Source of the DNA: Rhynchopus sp. YZ270_cl-10
Taxonomy: Eukaryota > Euglenozoa > Diplonemea > Diplonemida > Diplonemidae
Direction of reading: 5' to 3'
Assembly: GCA_964035575.1 (NCBI GenBank)
Contig: OZ037901.1
Location: forward strand, 1,116,001-1,180,000
Length of the DNA stretch: 64,000 bases
The notes under the pieces were generated by a model. That model was not told where the DNA came from. It did not search any database and saw nothing but the letters and a program-made list of their open reading frames with translations. Positions 52,142-61,907 of this stretch are shown piece after piece. The translations under genes were made by a program, and so were the position numbers. Numbering within the stretch: the first letter of the stretch is position 1; each line of letters opens with the position of its first letter.

Positions 52142-53269
52142 ATGATGGATGTGACCTTTGTGCTGGAAGAGTCAGGCGTGTCTGCGACAGTGGAGGTGCC
52201 GTGTGAGGTGGATGCTGCAGCGGCAAAGGAGGTTGCGTGCAAGGTGCTTGCTGTCTCGCCTGCGTCTGTTGAAATGCGCATCGGGACGCAGGTACTGGAG
52301 GGGACGTGCCGTCTGCAGGACACTGCGTTCGAAGCAGGTGCGCAGGTCGTGCTTGCCTTTCGCTGTGCTGTTATTCGGTGCCCTCATGAGTACAAGATAA
52401 ACGAGGAAGTGGGGCGTTTGCAAGTGAAAAAATTGTCACTGTCGCGCTGTGGTAAGCTCTGTGTCTATGTGTGCTCTCGGTCTCCCTGCACATTTATTGG
52501 CGGCTTTGACACAGAAACTTTCACGCCTTTGTTCTTTTCCAAAGTGAACCCTCATGTGCAACCGCAGGCCATCTCGATCTCACCGTGCAAGACACGCTGC
52601 TACCTGGCATGTGGGGATCACTTTCGTGAGGTTGCGCTTCCGGGTGGGGAGCTGCTCCGCAAAGTCGATGGTAACTCGATGTCGGTGTTCACGTGTGGCG
52701 GTGTTATAGTCTCCCAGGGTAGAGACGGCGCCTCTGTGTATGACGATGACCTGACGTTGCTCCGCTCTCTCTCGCACAAGGGGTGCAAGGCTGTGGCGGT
52801 GTCGCACTATGGTGGGTGGGCGCTCACCTCTTCAATTGAGGAGAATCACACACGCGTGTGGGATGTCAGCACAGGTGTCAATGTGGCATGTGCAGCGGTA
52901 GCGGGGTGTGTGGCTGTCTCGCAATCCGCTTTTGCTGTCGGGGAGTCAACTGGAACAGTGCACCTCTATGATATGAGCGGTGCTCGTCTTGGCAGCGATG
53001 ATCTGGGTGAGGAGTGGAAGATCCTGGGCATACAGTTCACGCCTTGTGGGAAGTACTTTGTTGTTCATGTTTACTCCGACGGCCTTCGCACACAGGGATA
53101 CCCTGCCTATCAGCTGCACCAGTATGATGCGACAAGCATGTGGTGTGTGCATGCGATACCAAGCGACAGTGCATTTGCGATCTCGCCATGTTCACGTGTC
53201 GTTGTGTCGTCACCTCTCATCACCGACATTATCAAGACAAGACATCTGCACCCCCACAACAGTGACTGA
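52142..53269 (+). CDS. Ubiquitin-like domain plus WD-like beta-propeller protein
   Basis: 375 residues. The first 80 (MMDVTFVLEESGVSATVEVP ... VLEGTCRLQDTAFEAGAQVVLAF) have the length and pattern of a ubiquitin-like fold. The rest reads as propeller blades of WD40 type: LSLSRCGKLCVYVCSRSP, ISISPCKTRCYLACGDHFRE, AVAVSHYGGWALTSSIEENH with TRVWDVSTGVNVACAAVAGC, SAFAVGESTGTVHLYDMSGA, GIQFTPCGKYFVVHVYSDG and FAISPCSRVVVSS. About five to six blades are visible. W-D motifs are mostly degenerate, with TRVWDVSTG the clearest. No enzyme signature. It could be an adaptor, and the cullin genes nearby make a ligase link tempting but unsupported. The start ATGATG follows a C/A-rich leader. Confidence 0.7.
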   Translation: MMDVTFVLEESGVSATVEVPCEVDAAAAKEVACKVLAVSPASVEMRIGTQVLEGTCRLQDTAFEAGAQVVLAFRCAVIRCPHEYKINEEVGRLQVKKLSLSRCGKLCVYVCSRSPCTFIGGFDTETFTPLFFSKVNPHVQPQAISISPCKTRCYLACGDHFREVALPGGELLRKVDGNSMSVFTCGGVIVSQGRDGASVYDDDLTLLRSLSHKGCKAVAVSHYGGWALTSSIEENHTRVWDVSTGVNVACAAVAGCVAVSQSAFAVGESTGTVHLYDMSGARLGSDDLGEEWKILGIQFTPCGKYFVVHVYSDGLRTQGYPAYQLHQYDATSMWCVHAIPSDSAFAISPCSRVVVSSPLITDIIKTRHLHPHNSD

Positions 53270-53512
53270 GAATCGATAGGGGCCTCATCTTTCCCCAGAG
53301 GATGCTGTCTACATCATAGACCACGCTTGTCTCAATCAGCTTCAGTTGAACAGGCGTAACTTATTTCTTCCCTTCACCTTATAACCCTTAGCACCACCAC
53401 ACCACCTTTGCAACATATCCCTCAACCACCCACCAACATGCTTTCAAACACCCTCCAACAGAACTATACAACCCTTTCTCCCCTCCCCCTCCCCCCTCCC
53501 CCTCCCTCAACA

Positions 53513-54190
53513 ATGTCCAGACTCGCAGCCCTAGGGATAAAGCAGAGTGTCGTCTCTGCAGGCCAGGCTCTCTCCTCTGCCCCCGCTTCCTCTACACCGT
53601 CCGCCGCCTCCACACCACGTAGACGGCGCCGTCTTGCCTCCCCCTCCAGCTTCCCCAAGGGAAAAGGTGTGACGTCATCTTTGGCCGAAGATTTAACGTC
53701 CGCGATTAACGTCAAAATGGTTGCCGAAACCCTCCCTTCGAGTGGCGGCCCGCTCACTGCGCTGCAGAAGAGAATGCAAAAAAGCACGAAGGAAATTTTA
53801 ATGATAACCGAAGACGCTGCTGCGGTGATTAAAAGCTTATTGGAACGAAGGGACGACAGGCCGTTAGGTGTACGGGTCGGGGTGCAGATGAAGGGGTGCA
53901 ATGGGTTGGGGTACACAATGGACTATCTGTACCCTGAGTATCTCGAGCAGAGTGAAGGAAGCACTACAGTACGCATGGGGCCGTCTTCCACGACACAGCA
54001 CGGTGTCACCGTGTACGTTGAACCAGACGCGTTCATGCACCTCGTCGGCACCGTCATGGACTACCAAGTGGACAAAGCTGCAGAGAAGTTCGTCTTCCTC
54101 AACCCAAACTCCGAAGGTTCCTGCGGATGTGGTGAATCATTTGTCTCAAAAGCGGCACCTACCCCTCATCAAAGGGCCGCTCAGGCGTGA
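53513..54190 (+). CDS. ISCA-type iron-sulfur cluster assembly protein
   Basis: 225 residues from the ATG at 53513, which follows a C/T tract. An upstream in-frame ATG at 53408 would make that tract coding. The first 85 residues are Ser/Ala/Arg-rich with an RRRRR stretch and few acids, like a mitochondrial presequence. The A-type domain follows: ILMITEDAAAVIKSLLERRD, LGVRVGVQMKGCNGLGYTMD, a variable loop, GVTVYVEPDAFMHLVGTVMD and FVFLNPNSEGSCGCGESF. The three family cysteines (GCNG and the C-G-C near the C-terminus) are present. A-type proteins act late in mitochondrial Fe-S assembly, inserting [4Fe-4S] clusters. ISCA1 versus ISCA2 is not resolved. An insertion in the middle (EYLEQSEGSTTVRMGPSSTT) is longer than usual. 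The tail after the CGC motif (about 18 residues) is extra. Confidence 0.88.
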   Translation: MSRLAALGIKQSVVSAGQALSSAPASSTPSAASTPRRRRRLASPSSFPKGKGVTSSLAEDLTSAINVKMVAETLPSSGGPLTALQKRMQKSTKEILMITEDAAAVIKSLLERRDDRPLGVRVGVQMKGCNGLGYTMDYLYPEYLEQSEGSTTVRMGPSSTTQHGVTVYVEPDAFMHLVGTVMDYQVDKAAEKFVFLNPNSEGSCGCGESFVSKAAPTPHQRAAQA

Positions 54191-56910
54191 GAATATTGGG
54201 AAAAAAAAGGATTCCGCCGAAGCCGTTTTTTTTTTGTGTCATGCAAAAAATATAAAGTAGTGCAAAAAAAAGGGGTTTCGGACAAAAATATTTGAGTGAC
54301 TTTAGGTGGGGGTGCTTCAAGTGATTGTTGACAAATACACCAACAAAAACGTATTCTTGGCTTTTTTAATGACGATATGTTTAAAAAACCGCTGTTTTTT
54401 ATATCAGTTCTGTGTTCTGTTTGTGGGTGGGGTGGGTGGGGGTGGGGTGTTGTGAATTGAAGTAAACTATTTTTTGGTTTGATTATTTCAAGCCAACGGT
54501 GAAACCATAAGTTAAACCGCAATTTAAGTCATTTACTTCACCGTGTGGTTAGGATGGAGACGCCATTGTTCTGCACATCATGCGACAGCAAGGTGCTGCA
54601 TTGCGTAGGTTGTGTTGCTGCACTACTGTTGCTTGGGTCCCTGCAGAAAAGGCATCTCTCCTCAGTGGCGTTTTTTTCGTTCAGTTTCTGTTTTTTTTTT
54701 TTTTTGGTGCCGACAGGGCGTTCGCTATCGCCATCGTTTTTTCCTGATCGTGGCGAAATGCCAAAAACCCCGAAATTTTCGTTTTTTTACTAGTGCTTAA
54801 AATAGGTCAAAAAAAATTTTCCCGCCGGAGAGAAGTTAGTTCGTGGGGTGAATCCCTGGTACTGAATGGTCAAAAAAAATTTGCGATTTGCGCGTGATCC
54901 CTTCCCCAGCACAAGTGATATTACAGCTGAACTTTCCTGAAACTAAAACCAGCAAAACGATGGAGAATTTCATCAATCCCCCCTCACTGAGGGTCTCTTT
55001 GTGTTGTTTAATCAAACAGATGTACAAGAGAGGCATCTGTCATATGAGACTTCATCCTTATTTTGATTATTTTCAACTCTCTGCCGTTGAAAGTAGAGTT
55101 GACACGAGCAGTGACACCTTCTATAACAGGGGGTACGGTACACCTTCAGCAGACTGCAGGATTGAGGAGCGAGCGGGAGTGCTGGGGAAACTTCCTCTCA
55201 CGGCAGGCGGGTTTGCGGATGATTTTGAGTACAGTGGACACCCCTCTACGACCCCCCCTCCGGGGGGGTCTACAGGGTGGTGGGGAGAAATCTCTCTCTC
55301 TCTCTCTTTTTTTTTTTTTCCCCCTTTTTTTATTTATTTATTTATTTATACAGGGTTTCGCCCCGGTGGGGCGAAGCCCTGGGGCGAAATAAAATGTCAT
55401 TTTTTCAGGAAAAGATTTTTTTAACGAAAAAAAATATTTTTCGCCCCGGGGCGAACGCCCTGGGTGCCGAAGCAAAGCGAGGCTTAGCATCTCACAATGG
55501 CTTTCTTCTCCCCCCGAGTGTAATATATGTGCACCCCGTTCCGTTCTTTCAGAGTCTAGGGGTGATCAGGGGTACTTTTCTGCCACTCTCTGATCACAGA
55601 GACATCACAAATAAATCGCAAGGAAAGCGGAAAAACCAAAATGTGTTTTTTTTTGTCTTTTTTTGTGATTCACATTCAAGCGAGCCCAGCTGCCCCTGCC
55701 CCTACGCGTATCTGACAAACCTAGCAGAGCACCAAACAATACCATAGGCTTCTCTCAGCACGAGAGGCGTGTTGGACTATCAACTTTACGTTTTCTTTGA
55801 AGTGCGGTGCTTTGCGTCCCTTGAGGTGGGCACACACATTCGCTTCACCTTAGTACCCATGAGCAAAGTTAACACCATGTGTGCACCTTTGCTCATTATG
55901 TCAACTTCGCTTTCTTTTGTTCATGTGCCTTTTGAGTGTCTTTGGTGCAAACATTCGTTGTACCTTCTCCACGTATTGCGCACAGAGCAATCTCTTGTCG
56001 ACTAGTGTCACAGAGTTATGTGAGGTGGTCATAAAAAAAATGTTGGATGAAGTTTGAGGCAGGCGAGTTGGGATAGGTCCTATTTTCGTTGTATGTGAAT
56101 GTCTTGCCTCCTTCAGGAGGATGAGGAACGGAGAGGCGTGGGTTCATCTCAATAGACTTCTTCTTTTTGTTTGCTTTCCCTTTTTTGAGCTTGGCAAAAG
56201 GAAAAAAAGAAATGATGAAAAAGACACAGTATACTGTACCACAACCCAGTGCGATTGTTTGGTAAAAACCCAAAACAAAAGAGTAAAAAAAAACACTGTT
56301 TTTCAAAGAAACACTCAAAAAATATTGGATTTATGTAGAACGTCACTGTACTTTCTCCTATTTGATTTGAAAGTGCATGAATCTAATTTTTTCAAAACAA
56401 AACACAACAAAATAACTCCCCAAAGAAACGTCTCAAGAATTGGATGAAAAAAACACCGCTTGCTTCCTGTTTTTTTTCCTTCAAAAAGAAATAAGGATGG
56501 GCAAAACAAACAAAACCCCCACACAGTAGTGATCCTTTGCTGAGGTCTTCACGTTTTTTTGTTTGCCTTTGGGATTTGACCCAATGTTTGTCTTTTATTA
56601 TTTTACCTGCCTCCCAGAGGCGTTTTTGCACTATCAACAATTCACTCTTTTCTTTTTTTTTTTGGGGGGGAAGAGCGAGGAAGACACAAAAGCCGTATTC
56701 AGATGGCCTCAACAAAACCCACGAACCTCCTTTATATTGTTACCCTCCCCTCCTCCTCCTCCTCCTCTCCTCTCTCTCTCTCTTTGTAAAAACCCATTTC
56801 CCCTACTCCTACAGCATACACACCCCAAAAAAACACCAAAATTAAAAAAATGGAGTTTAGATAGTGTCTCTTATAGGATCTTATCTTCATCTTATTTTCT
56901 TCTATAATCC
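54191..56910. other. 2.7-kb spacer
   Basis: No credible gene. 54489-54537 resembles 42467-42515. 55755-55790 and 56605-56645 carry GAGGCGT...ACTATCAAC-type repeats. A GAAAGT(A/G)(T/C)ATGAATCTAAT motif at 56370 recurs at 58855, 49397 and 63107. A (TTTA)n run lies at 55329-55349. The leader before 56911 contains a CTC/TC-rich tract. Confidence 0.55.
55351..55462. repeat. GC-rich inverted repeat element
   Basis: Begins CAGGGTTTCGCCCCGG and ends with the complement-like CCGGGGCGAACGCCCTG. The first 31 bp also form a local hairpin with GGGGCGAAGCCCTG. It stands out from AT-rich surroundings. No target duplication found. Possible MITE. Confidence 0.6.
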
Positions 56911-58362
56911 ATGGATTATTACAGCTCTCGGGGTGCTTCCCCTGAAGCAGTGCGTTTGCAGGCAGAGCGGGAGGCGTTGTTGCAAAAGCAGGCGAGGTTG
57001 AAGAAGCAGCTAGGATCTGCGAGGTCTGCGTCTGCTCAAGTGTACCAACAGTACAACACCCACCACGACCATGCACGGTCCATCACACCACCACGCAGAG
57101 CGCAACTCCAAGCACAACGCGGCGGTCTCCAAGACGAATTGAAAGTGCTAGAAGCAGAGCTCGGCCAGCTTCTTACTCATGAGAATGACGCTAACAGACA
57201 TCCTCTGCAAGGCTTCAAAACTGAAGGAGGAAGGGGTGGTGGTGGTGACACACAACGCTGCCATGTGCCCCTTCGTCCGGATGAGCCGCTAGGCTTGGAG
57301 TATGAAGACACCTCGAGTGGCGTGATGATCACCGGTTTGACAAATTGGGGTACCGCGAGGCATAGTGGGCTTTCGAGGGGTGCGGTGATAGCGGCGGTGG
57401 GTGGGGAGCGTGTCGGGTGTGGCGCGGATCTGCGTGATGCGTTGCTGCGGGCGAGGGAGGCCTGCTTTGGGTCGGTCAGCTTTGACATCATAGCGCGACG
57501 TGGTGTCGACCTCTCCCCTACTGCTATAACCAGCACCACGCAGCCACAACGGCACCCCCTCCAGCAGGTCGCACCGAACATCGTTGCAAATAAACCAACG
57601 AAACTGACGGAATCATACCTACGCTGGCCTGACTGGAAGGAGGTGCAAAGTCAAAAGGCGATACCCCCCTCTGCAGGAAGAATTTCTCCACCACGGATGC
57701 CACCACCACCACCACCACCAGGGGTGGGTATAGGGGTAGGCCCCATGCTGTTAGAAGAAATAGCGAATTTGAATGTTTCTCCAGAAACATCGCCTTCACC
57801 GCCTCCCAAGGCAGGGATGATGAACCTGAACGCCAACACACAAAGCCTAGGAGAAGGAGGCAAGGATCTGACTGCAGTGCTGTCCGACCTGCACGCAACG
57901 CAGCAGTTGCTCCTGCAGAAGGCTGCTGCGTTTGAAGCGGAGATAGGCAATATGAAGAGAAGACAGACGGAGACAACCACATCCACACCGACACCTACAA
58001 TACACCCAGGGGGCCTTCGCTTCGCGATCGGCGATACAGTGGCTTGCAACCTAGGTGGTGCCTGGTCTAATGGAGTTGTCATAGAAACAAACTGGCGTGG
58101 CCGTACCTGGCCGCAGGAGCGTCTATCAGTGCCGTACCAAATCCGTATTGAAGGTACCGGGCAGTTGGTCTTCGCGCCGTTGGATGACGATCGCGTCGTG
58201 CGAGGTGCGGCGGACGATAAAAGTGTGTCGCGTGCCCCGTCACCACCGCCACCCCCTGCAGGGCCCACCGCAAACCCTAAACGGTCGCTTGTGTATTCAA
58301 AAGGCAGACCAGCAGCGCCAAAGACAACAGCAGAAGGGGGGACGATGAACACATGGGCGTGA
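56911..58362 (+). CDS. Coiled-coil / PDZ-like protein with C-terminal beta domain
   Basis: 483 residues. Residues 10-95 are a coiled coil rich in Gln, Glu and Arg. Residues 115-195 form a PDZ-like domain (PDEPLGLEYEDTSSGVMITG, GTARHSGLSRGAVIAAVGGE), clearly related to the domain in the 38219 gene by the EPLGLEY motif and layout. A Pro-rich linker and a short helix follow. Residues 365-430 (LRFAIGDTVACNLGG, AWSNGVVIETNWRGRTWPQE, PYQIRIEGTGQLVFAPLDDD) match a small beta domain frequent in algal and other protist proteins, with the W-P-x-x-x-x-x-P-Y-Q and F-A-P-x-D-x-D landmarks. It has no established function that I can cite. The tail is low complexity. It is probably a scaffold or adaptor. Confidence 0.75.
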   Translation: MDYYSSRGASPEAVRLQAEREALLQKQARLKKQLGSARSASAQVYQQYNTHHDHARSITPPRRAQLQAQRGGLQDELKVLEAELGQLLTHENDANRHPLQGFKTEGGRGGGGDTQRCHVPLRPDEPLGLEYEDTSSGVMITGLTNWGTARHSGLSRGAVIAAVGGERVGCGADLRDALLRAREACFGSVSFDIIARRGVDLSPTAITSTTQPQRHPLQQVAPNIVANKPTKLTESYLRWPDWKEVQSQKAIPPSAGRISPPRMPPPPPPPGVGIGVGPMLLEEIANLNVSPETSPSPPPKAGMMNLNANTQSLGEGGKDLTAVLSDLHATQQLLLQKAAAFEAEIGNMKRRQTETTTSTPTPTIHPGGLRFAIGDTVACNLGGAWSNGVVIETNWRGRTWPQERLSVPYQIRIEGTGQLVFAPLDDDRVVRGAADDKSVSRAPSPPPPPAGPTANPKRSLVYSKGRPAAPKTTAEGGTMNTWA

Positions 58363-59405
58363 TGGAGAGGGGGGTTTTGAAGAAAGCTGTTAGAAAAAAA
58401 TGTTGGCATGACAGTGTCATCAATGTTGTGATTTTTTTTTTTTTAAATGTCAGGACCCCCCGGGATATAACAAATCTGGGTTTGGCATATTAGATTTTTT
58501 TAACCCTAATTTGAAAAAGCAAAACTCTGCTTTCGATTCATTGTGGAGGTTATGTGGTAGCCCCCCATGAGGGGCTTTTTAAAAAAACCCCATTTCAGTG
58601 GGTTCTGTTGTTGTTGTTGTTCTTTTTTCCTTTTCTTCTTTTCCTTTCTTTAGATAGATTTTTTCATGCTCTTAAGCGTGGGGGTTGGGAGGGGGAGGGG
58701 AGGAGGGCTACATTTGAAAAAGGTGTCTGTGGGGCGAGGGAAAGCAGCCGGGTTATGGTCCGCTCCGGTGTTCTGCAGCATGGTCATGCGCCAAGGTGCA
58801 CTGTCACGAGAGGGGGTTTTTGTATTAGAAAAAATCCTTTCAATTCTGCGAACTGAAAGTATATGAATCTAATATTATCCCATTGCATTTGGTTAAGGGG
58901 TTAAGGGGTTCTGAGTATTAACAAAATGCGAACGGCAACAGTTTTCCCACTCAAATATGGAATCTCTTTCTCTCTCCACTCTCTTCACTCCTTTTTGTCT
59001 TTCCTCAACAAAAAAGGTGTGTCGGATGGGAGAGAAGATACGACAAGGAAATCCACTGTTGTTCTCTCTCGGGGTGCATTCCCCATGCACTACACTCTCC
59101 CTCTCTCTTATGATTCCTTTTTTGCGGGCTTCATTAGCCTCATGGTAGAAAAAAACACCTGACACATGCATTTCTTTACATTACCCACCCCTCCCTTCCT
59201 CCCCCTCCCCTCCCTCCCCCCACCACGATACGGCTAAGTACCCACCTTCAAAAACGAAGCCTCTCCATATTACCATTATTTCTCAAGTGGGTTTTCGCTT
59301 CGGGTTCGTTCGGGGTGACTCAGTAGGGGGGGGGGACGAGACTTACCTTTTCTTTTCTTTGGTTAATCCACTCTCAACAGGAAGTCAGATATAAAAAAAA
59401 GCACC
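58363..59405. other. Non-genic spacer
   Basis: No gene. 58768-58838 belongs to the GGTGCACTGTCACGAGAGGG...TTTTTGTATT family, 58853-58872 is GAAAGTATATGAATCTAAT, and 59308-59350 holds a degenerate GGTGACTCAGTA...GAGACTTA copy. Confidence 0.55.
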
Positions 59406-61907
59406 ATGGATACTTCAGGGGAGATGGGGCAGTTGGTAGACGCCTTTAAGGGGTTAGCGATAGAGGGCGCAACGGGGAAATACCTTGCAGATGTCGAGGC
59501 GATTGTGAACAGCTACTTCAGCCAGCACAGCGACACCCCGACACCCACACCGCAGCAGCAGCAGCACCACCACCAGCCCTCCCCTCACTATGACACCACG
59601 GCGACCACCGCCACGGCTGTACCGACACACCACCACCACCACGACCCTACTCACGACCCCGCACCCACCCAACACCAACCCTTCGCTGACGTTCTAGGTG
59701 AAAGCCCCATCAAAACCACCCGCACACCTACCAAAGGCGATATGAGTCATGCTTCCAGCGGCTCCCTCAAAGCATGGGGAGCTGCAGCAGAAATGGAAAT
59801 CCCGTACAACACCACGAACAGACAAGACCTGCAATTAATTCCTGACTGCGAAGACGACTTTTACGCTAGATCTACAGAGTGGCGAAGGAGGCAAACCGAA
59901 CAACGGAATAAACAAAAAACTGCAAGCAAAACGAAGGAAACAGAAGGCTGCACCTGGCAGCCTACCATAAATCGTTATAGCTATACAAACTCAGGGAGGT
60001 TGGTGTATGGGAAGGTGGAGGATCGGCTGTACGCTTCTGAGGCAGCAAAACAGCAGAAGCTTGACGAAGTGCGCAAGAAGGTGACCGACGACGCCACCTC
60101 AGGCTGCACCTTCCGCCCCACCATCAACACCAGCAAGCACCACAACACCACAACCAGCACAGAACGCGATCCGTTTGAACGACTCTACAACGCTGGAAGG
60201 AAACCCTCAAAAAAAGGCCCCCGCAGAAGCACCTCCAGCAGCGCGACGTCCACCCGCACTACACCAGTCCTCTTCACGACCTACAACCCAGCGCACCCTC
60301 CCAAGCAATCAATGAATATGTCCACCGAAGAGCTAGAAGCGGCAGAGAACGAGCTGGCCGAGATAGAGGTCCTGTTGAACGGCAGGATGAAAGGGGCCAC
60401 ACGGATAGCCTTAGTGGAGAGCAACTACATTGACTCAGATGGGGAGGAGGACAGTATGGAGCCCTCCGAGACGGATACGAGCGCATCGCAGCAGTCGGTC
60501 GACTTTGATACGTTTTTGTTGCGGCAGAACGCCTTTGAAGAGCGGAAGAGGGCGAATATTGCTTTCCTTGAGGCGGACACTGCGCCAGCGTTGCATCCGA
60601 CGTTGACGCGAAAATCGATGAAGGGAAAAAAGACGAATACTGCGGAGCTGGCAAAGCCGCGAGAAGACCTTTCGCACCAACGCCTGCAGAAGCTCCTCGG
60701 GGAGAGTGTCGAGCTGCACAGCGAGGTAGCCCGCCTGCAGGGCGAGAGCGGCGCGCTTATGCGCAAGATTGCTGTCCTCCGCCGCCTTCCTGCTGTGGAG
60801 TCGCGTGCGTCGTCTGTCTTCCTGCAGCTGCAGAAGGCGGCTCGCGAGCTGCGCGGTGCGCTAGACAAACCACACGTCACTGTTGGGGGGAAAGCTGTGA
60901 AGGTTGGTCCCGAGGACGGCCACCTGCGTGATGCGTTTGAAGAGCGCTGCAACGCTGCTGCAGGGGGCACGCCTGCGAAGCCTCTTCGCCCACGCGGTGC
61001 AGACGCGGAGGAACGCAAGGCAATGATGCAGCGCTGGCTGCGCGAGCTGATCGAGGTGCGCAACGGCCTATCCGACGTACGGACACGGTGCATGAAGGTG
61101 CGTGACAGCCTTGCGCAGGAGAAGGAACGCTGCATGCGTGCACGCGACGGTGTCATCTCCTGGGAGACTGCAATGGAGTTGGACTTCCCACGGCCTAAGG
61201 CAACTGGAACTGCTGGGGAAAAACCTAACCGTCCACCAATGCAAGCCTGCGCAGGTGACGACGTCCGTGCTCGCCACGAAACCTGGCAGGCATGGGAACG
61301 CGGCAAGCTCCTCGAAGTGATCCCAGGAGATGCCGGCAAAGTCGCCAAGGCAAAAGTCCTCCTCGAAACCAGCACCATCCCGAAGCTCTTCCCTGGGTAC
61401 CTCGACTGCGTGGAGCTGCAGCCCCTTGAGGACCTCAGCCACATGGCCCACACTGCAAGCTCGCGAGCAAAAGAACAGTACCTGGTGATGTGCCAGAAGA
61501 CGAAGAAGCATGTGACTGTGCGGACAGGGCTGCATGAAACGTTCGAAGGTTTGGTGGTGAGTGGTGCTGGGAAGGAGTGGGTTGTGAGCATGGTGGATCC
61601 TGACACGGCGACGATGGTGCGGAAGTCGGTTTCGATTGATGCGATACACGCGCCACAGGATGCAGATGGCGAGCACTATGGTCCAAGCCAGATCCGCAAC
61701 GAGAAGCGTGCACCTGACTCACTCTGCCCCTACCTTGAACGCGTACAGGAGCAGAACCGCACCCGCGAGCTCAAACGTGTCGATGCGTTGCGGCAGCGAG
61801 AAATGAAGGAAGACAAAGACTGCACCTACGCACCCAACATCAACAGCACCCCGCGCTACATCAGCCGGATTGCACAGTCCATGCAGCTCCTGCGTGGGGA
61901 GTCCTAA
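59406..61907 (+). CDS. Large coiled-coil protein with Cys-aromatic-x-Pro-x-Ile-Asn motifs
   Basis: 833 residues, one exon. After a His/Pro/Thr-rich, disordered N-terminus (35-110) come three copies of a short motif: GCTWQPTIN (about 181), GCTFRPTIN (about 237) and, close to the end, DCTYAPNIN (about 810). The first two are followed by basic helical stretches ending in RLY. This C-T-aromatic-x-P-x-I-N motif is common in flagellar and cytoskeletal proteins of protists, where it often recurs with coiled coils. The middle (300-600) is mainly helical with RLQKLLGESVELHSEVARLQ. Residues 680-760 contain a beta-rich insert (HVTVRTGLHETFEGLVVSGA). No enzyme motif is seen. A flagellar or cytoskeletal role is inference. 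Start follows A-rich GAAGTCAGATATAAAAAAAA. Confidence 0.75.
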   Translation: MDTSGEMGQLVDAFKGLAIEGATGKYLADVEAIVNSYFSQHSDTPTPTPQQQQHHHQPSPHYDTTATTATAVPTHHHHHDPTHDPAPTQHQPFADVLGESPIKTTRTPTKGDMSHASSGSLKAWGAAAEMEIPYNTTNRQDLQLIPDCEDDFYARSTEWRRRQTEQRNKQKTASKTKETEGCTWQPTINRYSYTNSGRLVYGKVEDRLYASEAAKQQKLDEVRKKVTDDATSGCTFRPTINTSKHHNTTTSTERDPFERLYNAGRKPSKKGPRRSTSSSATSTRTTPVLFTTYNPAHPPKQSMNMSTEELEAAENELAEIEVLLNGRMKGATRIALVESNYIDSDGEEDSMEPSETDTSASQQSVDFDTFLLRQNAFEERKRANIAFLEADTAPALHPTLTRKSMKGKKTNTAELAKPREDLSHQRLQKLLGESVELHSEVARLQGESGALMRKIAVLRRLPAVESRASSVFLQLQKAARELRGALDKPHVTVGGKAVKVGPEDGHLRDAFEERCNAAAGGTPAKPLRPRGADAEERKAMMQRWLRELIEVRNGLSDVRTRCMKVRDSLAQEKERCMRARDGVISWETAMELDFPRPKATGTAGEKPNRPPMQACAGDDVRARHETWQAWERGKLLEVIPGDAGKVAKAKVLLETSTIPKLFPGYLDCVELQPLEDLSHMAHTASSRAKEQYLVMCQKTKKHVTVRTGLHETFEGLVVSGAGKEWVVSMVDPDTATMVRKSVSIDAIHAPQDADGEHYGPSQIRNEKRAPDSLCPYLERVQEQNRTRELKRVDALRQREMKEDKDCTYAPNINSTPRYISRIAQSMQLLRGES

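Noticed and set aside
53408-53512. Upstream ATG for the ISCA-type gene
   Set aside because: It would translate a C/T tract that looks like the untranslated leader. The ATG at 53513 starts a plausible presequence.
60425-61606. Minus-strand frame of 393 codons inside the 833-residue gene
   Set aside because: Antisense shadow of a GC-rich gene with no domain of its own.
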